Source: Bradyrhizobium jicamae
GTDB lineage: Bacteria > Pseudomonadota > Alphaproteobacteria > Rhizobiales > Xanthobacteraceae
Reading direction: 5' to 3'
Length of the DNA stretch: 64,000 nt
NCBI RefSeq assembly: GCF_001440395.1
Contig: NZ_LLXZ01000102.1
Location: 92,482 to 156,481, forward strand
Shown here in pieces: positions 27,010-35,504 of the stretch. The translations under genes were made by a program, and so were the position numbers. A model generated the notes under the pieces. That model did no database searches. It was given only the letters and a program-made list of their open reading frames with translations, and was not told where the DNA came from. Each line of letters starts with the position of its first letter. Position 1 is the first letter of the stretch.

Positions 27010-27023
27010 CTGACAACCGTCAA
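27010..27023. promoter_or_regulatory. FNR/FixK-like palindrome, divergent promoter
   Basis: CTGAC-AACC-GTCAA. Its centre is almost equidistant from the antiporter start (111 bp, minus) and the hypothetical gene at 27126 (109 bp, plus), so it may serve both. Confidence 0.6.
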
Positions 27024-27125
27024 TGCGATGAGGCGGATGAAGGGTAAGCCTTTCGTTCCGAAGGCTATGGCAGTCGCGCCGCGCGGCAGAAATGCGCGTG
27101 ACGGCGCAACTCGGAGTCACTGGAT

Positions 27126-27365
27126 ATGGCCACGTTCGAAGCAACCGATACTATCACGGTGATTGAAGGCTATGACGCGGTCCGCGTCTTTCTCGAGGCC
27201 GTTTGGCGTCGCCATGGTAGGCCCGTCGAGCAGATCGCATTTTTGCTCGGCAGCTTGAAGTGGGCTGACGGGGCGCCAGTCGATCCGACATCGTGGCAGG
27301 ACTGGCAGGCAGCCGTCCAAATGGCGGTGTCAGCCGGATCCTGCGAGATTGCCGCAAGCAGATGA
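27126..27365 (+). CDS. Small conserved hypothetical protein
   Basis: 79 residues. YDAVRVFLEAVWRRHGRPVEQIAFLLGS followed by KWADGAPVDPTSWQDWQAAV looks like a compact helical protein. From memory, similar short proteins occur in Bradyrhizobium and often sit near stress genes. No enzymatic motif is seen. Divergent from the antiporter across shared palindromes. Confidence 0.6.
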   Translation: MATFEATDTITVIEGYDAVRVFLEAVWRRHGRPVEQIAFLLGSLKWADGAPVDPTSWQDWQAAVQMAVSAGSCEIAASR

Positions 27366-27679
27366 TCGCTTTGCTGCAGCGTGAGCGCTGGACCCCGGTA
27401 ACACGCTGTCAGGCGCGGCGAGGTCGTTCTCTTGTGAAGGTGGAGTGCAAAGGCAGTACGATGTTCCGCACAGGTGCACCGCTCATCTCTGGCTGACGCA
27501 ATCCTTAGCGTCGCAAGCGAGGGCTAACGATCTGCGCGCAACTCGACGAAATCCGCCATGTTCCGTTGATGCTCGTCAAGGTGACCTTTCTTCGCAATGG
27601 ACAAGAATGGCGGCGCTAACGGTACCTGCCAATCCGCAAATGGCCGATCCGTGGCACTTTCACGCGACGGGAGCGCGTC
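27366..27679. other. Non-coding stretch with one palindrome
   Basis: No gene recognised. It contains the exact palindrome at 27566-27579. Confidence 0.4.
27566..27579. promoter_or_regulatory. FNR/FixK-like palindrome, exact
   Basis: TTGAT-GCTC-GTCAA, centred 107 bp before ATG 27680. Confidence 0.7.
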
Positions 27680-28309
27680 ATGCCAACCACTATTTGCCGT
27701 CTCTATGATTCACATGCTGACGCACGCCGGGTCATCATCGCACTTGAGGTCGCGGGCCTGCCGCCTTCGGAGACCAGCATGATTTCGAACAATTCCGATA
27801 CCTGGTACAGCGCTACCGAGAGCACGAATGTTGTGCCTTTGCGGAAACCGCGTACAAGCAGCGAGACCGCCCGCGACAGAAAGTTCGAGGGTGCGGCCGT
27901 TGGGGCTGCAATCGGCGCAACGGCGGCGACAGCTGCCAGTCTCGTTACGATGTTGGCGCTTCCCGGGATCGGCGCAGTGGTGGGCGTGGGATGGCTTGCG
28001 GCCATGTTGGGTAGCATGGCGATCGGTGGCGTTACCGGGGGGCTGCTGGGAGCGCTAACCAATGCCGGCATCAGCGAAGAAGATGCGCACGTCTTTGCGG
28101 AGGGCGTTCGCCGCGGAGGAACATTGGTCGCCTCGCGGGTGCCTCCGGCAGATGTGCCGCGAATAGAGCCGATTATGAACCGGTCGGCGGTAAGGCTTCA
28201 GGAACGTTGCGAGCTATACCGCAGGTCGGGCTGGCAGGCGTTCGATCCAACGGCCGTGCCCTATACCGCTGACCAGGTACGGAACGAGCGCGCATTGCAT
28301 GCGAATTAG
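27680..28309 (+). CDS. Glycine-zipper hypothetical protein (general-stress-17M-like N-terminus)
   Basis: 209 residues. The N-terminus CRLYDSHADARRVIIALEVAG resembles the entry of general stress protein 17M/YflT-type domains. The middle is a Gly/Ala-rich hydrophobic hairpin (AAVGAAIGATAATAASL and GIGAVVGVGWLAAMLGSMAI), and the C-terminal part GISEEDAHVFAEGVRRGGTLV is typical of such proteins. It is probably membrane-associated. It is 67 bp upstream of the Bax-inhibitor gene and may be co-transcribed with it. Confidence 0.7.
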   Translation: MPTTICRLYDSHADARRVIIALEVAGLPPSETSMISNNSDTWYSATESTNVVPLRKPRTSSETARDRKFEGAAVGAAIGATAATAASLVTMLALPGIGAVVGVGWLAAMLGSMAIGGVTGGLLGALTNAGISEEDAHVFAEGVRRGGTLVASRVPPADVPRIEPIMNRSAVRLQERCELYRRSGWQAFDPTAVPYTADQVRNERALHAN

Positions 28310-28376
28310 CAGGCCTGTCGGCAGCTGACGTTCAAGGCCGCTCGATCAGTCGAAATGAACCGCACAGGAGTAAGCC

Positions 28377-29105
28377 ATGAGCTATTACGATTTTGATGCT
28401 CGCAAGTCACGCGACGCGGGCTTTCCACCATCGGTCGCCGAGATCGACGCCGGCTTGCGGGCCCATATGCAACGCATCTACGGCTATATGGCCGGCGGCC
28501 TCGCGCTGACCGGCCTCGTCGCCTACCTGGCCGCGGCTTCCGGTTTCTACCAGTCTATCGCGGCGACGCCATTGATTTGGCTTGTCATGCTGGCGCCCCT
28601 CGGCTTCGTGCTGGTCTTGAGCTTCGGCATCCAGCGCATGGCCGCCGGAACGGCGATGCTACTGTTCTGGCTCTATGCCGCCGTCATGGGGCTGTCATTG
28701 GGAGGCATCTTCCTGGTGTTCACCGGGGAATCGATTGCGCGTGTGTTTTTCATCACGGCGGCGACCTTCGGCGCGATGAGCCTCTACGGCTATACGACCA
28801 GATCCGATCTCTCTCGCTTTGGATCGTTCCTCATGATGGGACTGATCGGTATCGTGATCGCATCCCTCGTCAATATCCTCATCGGATCGAGCGCGCTTCA
28901 GTTCGCTATCTCGATCATCGGCGTCATCGTGTTCGTAGGCCTCACTGCCTACGACACCCAGCGCATCAAGGCGATGTATCTTGAATCCGACAGCGGCGAA
29001 ATCGCCGGCAAGAAGGCCGTGCTCGGCGCGCTGGCACTTTACCTTGATTTCATCAACCTCTTCATGATGCTGCTCCAATTGTTCGGCCACCGCCGCGACA
29101 GTTAG
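28377..29105 (+). CDS. Bax inhibitor-1 / YccA family membrane protein
   Basis: 242 residues with about seven membrane helices. An early VAEIDAGLRAHMQRIYGYMAG and a late GLTAYDTQRIKAMYL are the family landmarks; the two Asp residues of the BI-1 pH sensor are likely in the C-terminal half. BI-1 relatives form a calcium leak channel and suppress stress or death signals. ATG 28377 has a GGAGTAAGCC ribosome binding site. The DUF2905 gene follows after 21 bp. Confidence 0.9.
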   Translation: MSYYDFDARKSRDAGFPPSVAEIDAGLRAHMQRIYGYMAGGLALTGLVAYLAAASGFYQSIAATPLIWLVMLAPLGFVLVLSFGIQRMAAGTAMLLFWLYAAVMGLSLGGIFLVFTGESIARVFFITAATFGAMSLYGYTTRSDLSRFGSFLMMGLIGIVIASLVNILIGSSALQFAISIIGVIVFVGLTAYDTQRIKAMYLESDSGEIAGKKAVLGALALYLDFINLFMMLLQLFGHRRDS

Positions 29106-29126
29106 GCGGCGCACGGATTGATAGCA

Positions 29127-29327
29127 ATGACACGTATTCTAATCTTACTAGGCGCGCTGATCCTGGCGGTTGGCCTGCTTTGGCCCTATCTGAGCCAACT
29201 TGGATTGGGGCGGCTGCCCGGCGACATCGTCATCGAGCGGGGAAACACGACGTTCTATTTCCCGATAATGACTTGTATACTTATCAGCTTGGTGTTCAGC
29301 CTCGTTCTTTGGGTCGCGAACCGTTGA
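29127..29327 (+). CDS. DUF2905 small membrane protein
   Basis: 66 residues from ATG 29127. Two membrane helices (ILILLGALILAVGLLWPYL and MTCILISLVFSLVLWVANR) flank LGLGRLPGDIVIERGNTTFY, the diagnostic DUF2905 signature. Function is unknown. It is probably in one operon with the BI-1 gene. Confidence 0.85.
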   Translation: MTRILILLGALILAVGLLWPYLSQLGLGRLPGDIVIERGNTTFYFPIMTCILISLVFSLVLWVANR

Positions 29328-29630
29328 CGCGGCGTCGTAGCGAACGGGCGGTATGCCGGGCCCCATGCGACACCTGTATTTGCAGCAATCGCTTGTGCGC
29401 GCGTCGGCGACGACGTGGACATGCGACCTGCCGCGTTGACGATGATCAATTTCCGAATTGTCTTTGTACAGCGTTGCAGGGCGAAACGACAAAGGCTGCA
29501 GGCGATTCTTGACGGCCGCCAATGTGGGCCATTTGCCATGCGGCTAGAGTCAGCGTCGCTGCGGGCTGGCGTCCGGGATCTCGGACACCGGTCGTTGACT
29601 CGTCACAAGTAAAGAAGCGGAGGTCTCACG
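29328..29630. other. Non-coding stretch with one palindrome
   Basis: No gene recognised in about 300 bases; the palindrome at 29436-29449 lies in the middle. Confidence 0.4.
29436..29449. promoter_or_regulatory. FNR/FixK-like palindrome, exact
   Basis: TTGAC-GATG-ATCAA. It lies 188 bp before ATG 29631, longer than usual here, so the transcript leader would be long or an unseen short gene lies between. Confidence 0.6.
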
Positions 29631-29924
29631 ATGAAAAAAACAATGATTGCACTCGCGGTCAGCGCGACGGTGGTCGTCGGCTCGGTGGCAAGCTCAACCC
29701 CGGCGGACGCTGGATGGCGTCATGGTCATGGATTTCCTGTCGCTCCGGTCGTCGGCGGCCTGGCGGCGGGCGCACTCATTGGCGCCGCACTCGCAGCGCC
29801 GAGGCCATACTATTATAGCTACGCCTATGAGCCCGTCGATTTCGGGCCGTACTGTCGGGTTAGGCGTGAACGCTTCTGGGACGGTTGGAGGTGGCGGGTT
29901 CGCCGGATCGAAGATTGCTACTGA
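29631..29924 (+). CDS. Small exported Gly/Ala-rich protein
   Basis: 97 residues. An N-terminal signal peptide (MKKTMIALAVSATVVVG, cleavage near PADA-GW) leads to a hydrophobic VVGGLAAGALIGAALA stretch and an aromatic, Arg-rich tail ending WRWRVRRIEDCY with two Cys. Such small periplasmic or outer-membrane proteins are common in Bradyrhizobium and uncharacterised. The ribosome binding site GGAGG precedes the ATG by 9 bases. Confidence 0.75.
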   Translation: MKKTMIALAVSATVVVGSVASSTPADAGWRHGHGFPVAPVVGGLAAGALIGAALAAPRPYYYSYAYEPVDFGPYCRVRRERFWDGWRWRVRRIEDCY

Positions 29925-29937
29925 GGCGGTCCGGCAA

Positions 29938-29971
29938 GGGAAGCCTGGCGAGGGTGACGTCAGGCTTTCCC
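29938..29971. terminator. Hairpin after the small exported protein gene
   Basis: GGGAAGCCTG pairs with CAGGCTTTCCC (one bulged T) around a 13-base loop, 13 bp after the stop codon. There is no T-tract. Confidence 0.45.
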
Positions 29972-30035
29972 TAGATCTGTCGGAATGACTATCATTCCGC
30001 CGCTACGTTGCATCGTTCAAATTGCGGCTCGCCGA

Positions 30036-30049
30036 TTGATCGTCATCAA
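30036..30049. promoter_or_regulatory. FNR/FixK-like palindrome, exact
   Basis: TTGAT-CGTC-ATCAA, centred 74 bp before the universal stress protein start at 30117. This matches the E. coli FNR consensus half-sites exactly. Confidence 0.75.
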
Positions 30050-30116
30050 TGCCCGGCGCGCCGCGAGTCTTGAAACTGCGCTCAGGGCTGCATCGCATAT
30101 TTGCTGGAACGGTTAG

Positions 30117-30950
30117 ATGATCAAGGACATTATCGTCAATCTCGAGCATCAGGTCACCCGCGATCCTGCCTGCGAGTTTGCCATTTCAATTGCGGAGATG
30201 TTTGGCGCCCACCTTGCCGGTGTTGCCTTCGCTTACACCCCGGATTTTCCGGGTTACACCGTGATGGAGCTTCCGCCTGATATCCTGGCCCAGATGGTCG
30301 CGAGCAGTGAAAGATCTGCGCTCGCAGCGATCGAACGCTTCGACGCGGTTACCGCGCGTAGCCTGGTTTCGGCGGAGCACCGGTTGCTGAGGGCGATAGG
30401 GGCGGAGGCGCCCGCGATCTTTGCGGTCCTCGCCCGTCGCTTCGATCTGAGCGTGTTCATGCAATCCGAGCCGTCTCGCGCGAACAACGATGACATGATC
30501 GAAACGGCGCTGTTCCAGTCAGGGCGTCCGCTGATTGTTGTGCCTTACGTCCAAAAGGACGAGTTGAAGCTCGATCGCGTGGTGTGCTGTTGGGACGGCA
30601 GCCAGGTGGCGGCACGCGCCTTCAACGACGCGTTGCCGCTGCTCGCGAAGGCGACGGCCGTGGATCTCTTGATCGTGCTGAACGGGAAGACCAACGCAGA
30701 GAACAAGGAAGTCCGTGGTGTCGAAATGGCAGCTCACCTCGCGCATCATGACGTCAAGGTCGAGATCGCGACTGTTGCGGCCCCTGACATCGATGTTACC
30801 AATGCCATCCTTTCCTATGTTGCAGATAATTCCGGGACCCTGATCGTGATGGGTGGTTACGGTCACGGGAGGTTGCGCGAAGTCATTCTGGGCGGCGTGA
30901 CCCGCGATATGATGAAATCGATGACGGTGCCGGTGTTCATGTCGCATTGA
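30117..30950 (+). CDS. Universal stress protein, tandem UspA domains
   Basis: 277 residues beginning MIKDIIVNLEH. The second domain has RVVCCWDGSQVAARAFNDAL and ends [20 protein letters not shown], the ATP-binding Gly pattern of UspA. It is similar in layout to the protein at 1850-2665. A DUF1772 gene follows after 36 bp, so the two are likely co-transcribed from the exact palindrome upstream. Confidence 0.9.
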   Translation: MIKDIIVNLEHQVTRDPACEFAISIAEMFGAHLAGVAFAYTPDFPGYTVMELPPDILAQMVASSERSALAAIERFDAVTARSLVSAEHRLLRAIGAEAPAIFAVLARRFDLSVFMQSEPSRANNDDMIETALFQSGRPLIVVPYVQKDELKLDRVVCCWDGSQVAARAFNDALPLLAKATAVDLLIVLNGKTNAENKEVRGVEMAAHLAHHDVKVEIATVAAPDIDVTNAILSYVADNSGTLIVMGGYGHGRLREVILGGVTRDMMKSMTVPVFMSH

Positions 30951-30986
30951 AGGGAGCCACAACCGCCTGCGTCCGGAGTGAGATCG

Positions 30987-31424
30987 ATGCGGCCCGGTCT
31001 TTACGCATTTGGTGTCGCCGCCGCCTTCCTCGGCGCGACGATTTACATCGGCCTTGTCGAGCAGCCAGCGCGGCTCAGGCTCAACGGTCGTGCGATGATC
31101 CAGGAATGGAAACTGAGTAACCGCCGCGGCACTCTGGTGATGTCGGGCTTTGCCGTCCTGTCGGCCGTGATTGCTCTTGTACAGTTCAGGCAGAGTGGCG
31201 ACGTTCGCTGGATCATTGGGGGCACCACGATTCTGGCAAGCTGGCCGTATGCCTATTTTGTAATGATGCCGGTGAACGTCTGGCTGTTCGCCGTTCAACT
31301 CGGAAAGCCGGTTTCGCCGGTGCGTAGGCTGATGCGGGAATGGGGGCTCTTGGAATGGGGACACGTCCTGATCGGATTCGCAGCCTGTAGCGTCTTCGCG
31401 TGGGTGCTGGAAATGCCGCCCTGA
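30987..31424 (+). CDS. DUF1772-like integral membrane protein
   Basis: 145 residues from ATG 30987 (GTG 30978 also open). Four membrane helices; GLVEQPARLRLNGRAMIQEWK and WPYAYFVMMPVNVWLFA match the DUF1772/anthrone-oxygenase-like family. Family members are small oxygenase-like or scaffold proteins; no activity can be assigned here. The stop codon lies one base from the next exact palindrome. Confidence 0.7.
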   Translation: MRPGLYAFGVAAAFLGATIYIGLVEQPARLRLNGRAMIQEWKLSNRRGTLVMSGFAVLSAVIALVQFRQSGDVRWIIGGTTILASWPYAYFVMMPVNVWLFAVQLGKPVSPVRRLMREWGLLEWGHVLIGFAACSVFAWVLEMPP

Positions 31425-31438
31425 TTGATCGCCGTCAA
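31425..31438. promoter_or_regulatory. FNR/FixK-like palindrome, exact
   Basis: TTGAT-CGCC-GTCAA, centred 79 bp before ATG 31511 and starting immediately after the DUF1772 stop codon. Confidence 0.7.
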
Positions 31439-31510
31439 TGTCGGAGTGCTGCGCTTCGGCCAAGGTCTCTCATACTACAGGCGAGCGAAGGGTTCTGCCG
31501 GCGAGGGCCG

Positions 31511-32698
31511 ATGCTGCATATCGATATTCCGACGTTGGAGGAGTTCAGGGCGCTGGCGCAGATCAAGGGCGAGACCTGCGTTTCCCTGTATCTCCCGACA
31601 TCTCCCTTGGGGAGTAACGCCCAGCTTAACCGTACTGCGTTCAGGGACTTGGCCAGGGACGCGCTATCGCAGCTCAGGGCAGGGGGTGCCGACAAGACCA
31701 AGATCGCTGCCTTCGAGGGGCATTTCGATCACCTCGCGGGCGTAGAGCACAATGTCCAGGATGAAGACAAGATCAGAAGGCTCCAGCGTCGAAGGCCGGA
31801 TCCGGTCGATTCGTTCTGGCATTACCTGTCTACTGGCCTGGCGGTGCTCACCACGTCCGCGACAATGCGAACGTTCCGCCTGCCGGATTCGCCAAAGCCA
31901 CTCGCCGAAGTCGCGGACCGCTTCCATCTAACCCCGCTGATCCGCGCCATGACGTCGCCGCACGATATCTTCGTGCTCGCACTGGCGGAGGAGAGCGTTC
32001 GGCTAATTCACGCCTTCGCCAATTTTCCGCCAGAACGACTGCAGGTTCGTGGCCTGCCCAAGAACGCGGAGGAAGCGACCCGGCGGCCGTCATTTCACGT
32101 ACGCGCCCCGCGCGGCAGACTGCAGAACCTCGAAGGCGAAAAGGTCCTGCTGCACCAGTATGTCAGGAAAGTCGAGCACGCGACCCGCAGCCTGCTTACG
32201 GAACGCAATGCACCGCCCCTGGCTCTTGCGGCGGAGGAGCCTCTCGCGTCGATGTTCCGTTCCGTCACTACGTATCCACGGCTTGCCGACGAGACGATCG
32301 AAGGAAACCCAGGCCGGAAGACGGATGCCGAACTGGGAGATGCAGCGATCCCGATCCTCGACCGTCTCTATTTCCGCGAACTGCGAGGGGTAATCGTGCG
32401 CTACGATGAGCTCAAGCCCCGACGCGCAACTACTGACGTTTCCTACGCCGCGCATGCTGCGACTGCAGGCGCCATCGATCAGCTCGTTGTCGATCTTGAT
32501 GCAGTTGTGCCCGGCCTCGTCAGCGACTTCGACGGCAGCGTGACATATTCAGCTTCTGATGATGCCGAAACTTATAGCGTTGTCGACGAAGTCGCGCGAC
32601 GGGCGCTGTTCATGGGCGCCAGGGTCATGGGTGCCAAGCAGCATGAACTACCGAACCGGGCTCCGCTCACCGCCATCCTCCGCTACCAATTCCATTGA
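31511..32698 (+). CDS. Bacterial archaeo-eukaryotic release factor-like protein (baeRF family)
   Basis: 395 residues from ATG 31511. The architecture is that of bacterial eRF1/Pelota-like proteins: an N-terminal part with ETCVSLYLPTSPLGSNAQ, a central DIFVLALAEESVRLIHAF segment, and a C-terminal RRALFMGARVMGAKQHELPN resembling the eRF1 C-terminal fold. There is no GGQ tripeptide, so classical peptide release is not expected. Proposed roles for the family are in ribosome rescue or stress translation, all inferred. It is preceded by an exact palindrome. Confidence 0.7.
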   Translation: MLHIDIPTLEEFRALAQIKGETCVSLYLPTSPLGSNAQLNRTAFRDLARDALSQLRAGGADKTKIAAFEGHFDHLAGVEHNVQDEDKIRRLQRRRPDPVDSFWHYLSTGLAVLTTSATMRTFRLPDSPKPLAEVADRFHLTPLIRAMTSPHDIFVLALAEESVRLIHAFANFPPERLQVRGLPKNAEEATRRPSFHVRAPRGRLQNLEGEKVLLHQYVRKVEHATRSLLTERNAPPLALAAEEPLASMFRSVTTYPRLADETIEGNPGRKTDAELGDAAIPILDRLYFRELRGVIVRYDELKPRRATTDVSYAAHAATAGAIDQLVVDLDAVVPGLVSDFDGSVTYSASDDAETYSVVDEVARRALFMGARVMGAKQHELPNRAPLTAILRYQFH

Positions 32699-32991
32699 AG
32701 CACGGTCAGCCACCGTCAGCTGCCGCCATAGGTTCGGTGGGACACTTCCGGTCGCGTCCGTGTTTTCCGGATTGATCGCGGGCAGGCTGACCTACGAGGA
32801 CTTCGCCATCGTCGGTGAAAGCAGTCATGGTGGTGTGGGCGCGGTGGTGTGGGCCAAGAGCGGCTCCTTCGTGGTGACAGCAATCTCTGCGGGATGGAGG
32901 GGGAGGCGCCACAATGGAGCGATCGCGTGCGGGACGCATGGGCCGCCGCCGAGGAGAAGCGGCTACCTACGCGTCCCGCTACCGCCCCGGC
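32699..32991. other. Intergenic stretch between convergent genes
   Basis: No gene or terminator that I can support. It separates the eRF1-like gene from hsp20 on the other strand. Confidence 0.4.
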
Positions 32992-33489
32992 TCAGGCGGC
33001 TTTCTTGGCCTCCTTCTGCGAGGCGTCCTTGACCTCGATCTTCTTCGGCATGGACTTGGCCGGTTTCGGTATTGTGACCTTGAGCACGCCGTTAACCATG
33101 GTTGCCTGAATGCTGGACGGATCAATGCCGGGAGGCAACTGTAGCATACGCATGAACATGCCGTAGATGCGCTCGCTGTGCTGCACGTTCTTTTCTTTCT
33201 GATTCCCCTCAACCTTCTTCTCGCCACGGATCGTGAGGGTATCATCCTCGATCGATATCTCGACGTCCTTGCGTTCAAGGCCGGGCATCTCAGCGGTGAC
33301 CTCGACGGCCTCGTCGGTTTCGGTGATTTCGATGTTAGGGGTAAGCGACTTCGTTCCGTCGTTTGACACTATTCCTTGCAACAACTCGTTGAACAGCCTG
33401 TCGATCTCCCTATGCAGGCCGAACGGTCCGAAATCCGATCGCATCGGCGCGCCGCTTTCACGAAACGGGACCAATGATCTTGACCTCAT
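32992..33489 (-). CDS. Hsp20 / alpha-crystallin small heat-shock protein
   Basis: 165 residues from ATG 33489 behind AAAAAGGAGAAT; the frame is open further upstream but the ribosome binding site decides the start. NIEITETDEAVEVTAEMPG begins the alpha-crystallin domain, GVLKVTIPKP closes it, and a Lys/Ala-rich tail follows. It holds unfolded proteins in the cytosol. The BON-protein gene lies 61 bp upstream on the same strand and the two probably share a promoter. A ROSE-type RNA thermometer was not evident. Confidence 0.9.
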   Translation of the reverse strand: MRSRSLVPFRESGAPMRSDFGPFGLHREIDRLFNELLQGIVSNDGTKSLTPNIEITETDEAVEVTAEMPGLERKDVEISIEDDTLTIRGEKKVEGNQKEKNVQHSERIYGMFMRMLQLPPGIDPSSIQATMVNGVLKVTIPKPAKSMPKKIEVKDASQKEAKKAA

Positions 33490-33550
33490 GACATTCTCCT
33501 TTTTGCCTCGATGAGACTTTAACTTGCATGCGGATAGCAGGCCGCAGCCG

Positions 33551-34204
33551 TTATGGACTGACCACGATCCGGTCATCGACACGGGTGATGCCCGGTGCCG
33601 ACCATGCGACACGCTCGGCTTCCTCGCGTTCGATCCACGAGCGAACAGTGCCTTTCAGGACGACCTCGCTGCCGTGGGTTTCGACGGTGATGCGATTGGC
33701 ATCGACCTCCGCGTTCCGCTTGAACGCCTCTTGGATCCTGCGCTGAATGTCGGTGGGCTCGACCTTGGGCTTCAGTGAGATGACGTTAGTCACGCCCTTG
33801 ACCCCTTTTACCTTTCGCACGGCATTTTCGGCCGTGGTTTTCTGGTATTGCCATTCCACTGTGCCTTCGAGGGTCAGCCAGCCGTCTTTGACGACGACCT
33901 TGATCTTTTCGTGCGAAAGAGGCAGTTGAGCCTTCAGACTGGCAATCGCATCGCGCGCGATGTCCGGATCGGGCCTTTGATCGATCGAGGGTAGCCGGAC
34001 CTCGATGTCATTCGCGATGGCATGCACGCCCGCGACGCGCTTGGCCGCGTGCTCGGCTTCCAGCCGGTCACTGTAACTTTTTGTGAATCCGGCCAGTGTG
34101 ACCACGCCATCCTTCACTGAGATGGCGATATCATCGGCATCAAGATCGGGATCCCAGTTTAACTCTTCGCGGACGTCGCGTTCTATTTCACGGTCGGATC
34201 TCAT
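33551..34204 (-). CDS. Triple BON-domain protein
   Basis: 217 residues, with three repeats of the BON pattern: DDIAISVKDGVVTLAGFT, EKIKVVVKDGWLTLEGTV and NRITVETHGSEVVLKGTV. There is no signal peptide, which is usual for the OsmY-like cytosolic BON proteins of rhizobia. BON domains bind phospholipid or envelope components and are induced by osmotic stress. A palindrome lies 103 bp upstream. Confidence 0.85.
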   Translation of the reverse strand: MRSDREIERDVREELNWDPDLDADDIAISVKDGVVTLAGFTKSYSDRLEAEHAAKRVAGVHAIANDIEVRLPSIDQRPDPDIARDAIASLKAQLPLSHEKIKVVVKDGWLTLEGTVEWQYQKTTAENAVRKVKGVKGVTNVISLKPKVEPTDIQRRIQEAFKRNAEVDANRITVETHGSEVVLKGTVRSWIEREEAERVAWSAPGITRVDDRIVVSP

Positions 34205-34300
34205 GATTGGCTCCTGGTCTGTACAAAAGCGGATTGCGGGATCGGCGGGTCATCAGCTACCGATCAAACGCCAATCCTAAGAGGCGGCCCACGTCCAGCC

Positions 34301-34314
34301 ATGATGCTCATCAA
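34301..34314. promoter_or_regulatory. FNR/FixK-like palindrome
   Basis: ATGAT-GCTC-ATCAA, one outer mismatch, 103 bp before the BON gene start at 34204 (minus). Confidence 0.55.
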
Positions 34315-34423
34315 CTTCCCCAGTGGGTTTCTCGGAGCGGCGCTGTTACTGTGCTCGCGATCGGCGACCGCATAGCGAAAGCTAATTGGTCGCGATCCCA
34401 CGTTGCCAGAAAAATTGTGTCGG

Positions 34424-34642
34424 TCAGCAATGCCGTTTTCGGGCAGACTTGGATTTGGTCCGTCGCTCAGGAACGCCAACATGGGCGAGCGGTATCCAGG
34501 CGGGAGGATCGCTTGCCGGAAACGTTTCGACCAGGCTCTGCAGGACGAGTTCGTCGTCGATCGCGGTCGTTTCAATTTCACGAGCGGACTGGCCTTTGGC
34601 CCGGCTCTTGCGACCTTGATGGCTCGATCGCCGTTGCGTCAT
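34424..34642 (-). CDS. Small protein with FPASDPPAW motif
   Basis: 72 residues from ATG 34642, 11 bp after the HdeD stop, so translation is probably coupled. The core LVQSLVETFPASDPPAWIPL-like segment (FPASDPPAW) is a widespread short motif in alphaproteobacterial small proteins of unknown function. Flanks are Lys/Arg-rich. The larger open frame to 35353 that contains it on this strand is mostly a shadow of HdeD. Confidence 0.65.
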   Translation of the reverse strand: MTQRRSSHQGRKSRAKGQSAREIETTAIDDELVLQSLVETFPASDPPAWIPLAHVGVPERRTKSKSARKRHC

Positions 34643-34653
34643 CACAGGTCCGC

Positions 34654-35271
34654 CTAGGCAGCCGTGCCCACGGCCGTGGGATTGGTACCCTGCTGCTGCC
34701 GCGCTCGAAGTCGGAACGAGAATATGATCAGGGCGACGCCAAAGGCGATGGCGTACGCGCCCATCCACCAAGTCAGGACGAGAGCTCCGATCAAGGGCGT
34801 GATGAAAAGCAGCGCGCCATATGCCAGCGAAAGAATTCCACCCAAAACCAGCCACCAACGGCCATGCTCCAGGTTCAGCCGTAAGCCCGCAGCCGTCATC
34901 AACCCGCCGGTGACGATCGCCCATGAGGCAACCAGCAGTACGAAGGCAAGCACGGTAAGGCCCGGCCAGAGCAGGGCTCCGATGCCCACGGCGATATTGA
35001 ACAATCCTACGAAGAGCAGGAATCCCCAGCGGCCCCTGCGGCGCATCGCGCGGACCGCCGAGACGATCCCGGCCACGCCATCGACCAGCATGTACGCGGA
35101 GAACAGAAGCACCAGCGACAGCATTGTCGGGCCGGGAAAGATCAATGCGAGACATCCGAAGATGATGCCGAGAATGCCTCGCACCAGGAACAGCCACCAG
35201 GTTGGAGCGAGCGCTGCCGTGGCAGCATCGGTTTGGGCGTCTGAAGGGCCAGTGAACGTCGTGCTGCTCAT
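34654..35271 (-). CDS. HdeD/DUF308 family membrane protein
   Basis: 205 residues with six predicted membrane helices. WWLFLVRGILGIIFGCLALI and the repeated GVALIIFSFRLR pattern match HdeD, an acid-stress inner-membrane protein in E. coli. The N-terminal 25 residues are hydrophilic. An exact, fully symmetric palindrome lies 75 bp upstream. Confidence 0.85.
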   Translation of the reverse strand: MSSTTFTGPSDAQTDAATAALAPTWWLFLVRGILGIIFGCLALIFPGPTMLSLVLLFSAYMLVDGVAGIVSAVRAMRRRGRWGFLLFVGLFNIAVGIGALLWPGLTVLAFVLLVASWAIVTGGLMTAAGLRLNLEHGRWWLVLGGILSLAYGALLFITPLIGALVLTWWMGAYAIAFGVALIIFSFRLRARQQQGTNPTAVGTAA

Positions 35272-35339
35272 GACATGCTCCGCAATCTGGCTTCGATTGG
35301 CATCTGGTGATGTTTAGCGCGTACCGGATGACGGGCGCA

Positions 35340-35353
35340 TTGACGGCCGTCAA
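35340..35353. promoter_or_regulatory. FNR/FixK-like palindrome, exact and fully symmetric
   Basis: TTGAC-GGCC-GTCAA: all 14 bases are self-complementary. Centred 75 bp before the HdeD start at 35271 (minus). Confidence 0.75.
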
Positions 35354-35504
35354 AAGTTGTTTCCGTCCACCTTGGGCCGGCGCTTCCGCAGGTGGTTCCG
35401 ATCGGCCATTTCTGATCTATTGGCAGACGCGATCGCGGGTACGTGGAAATTGCCTCCTGTCGGCGAGCTTGGGCGCGCGGACCGCCGAGACAGATGTCTC
35501 GCCA

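Noticed and set aside
34424..35353. Minus-strand frame of 309 codons over HdeD
   Set aside because: Only its last 72 codons look real; the rest overlaps HdeD out of frame and is not protein-like.
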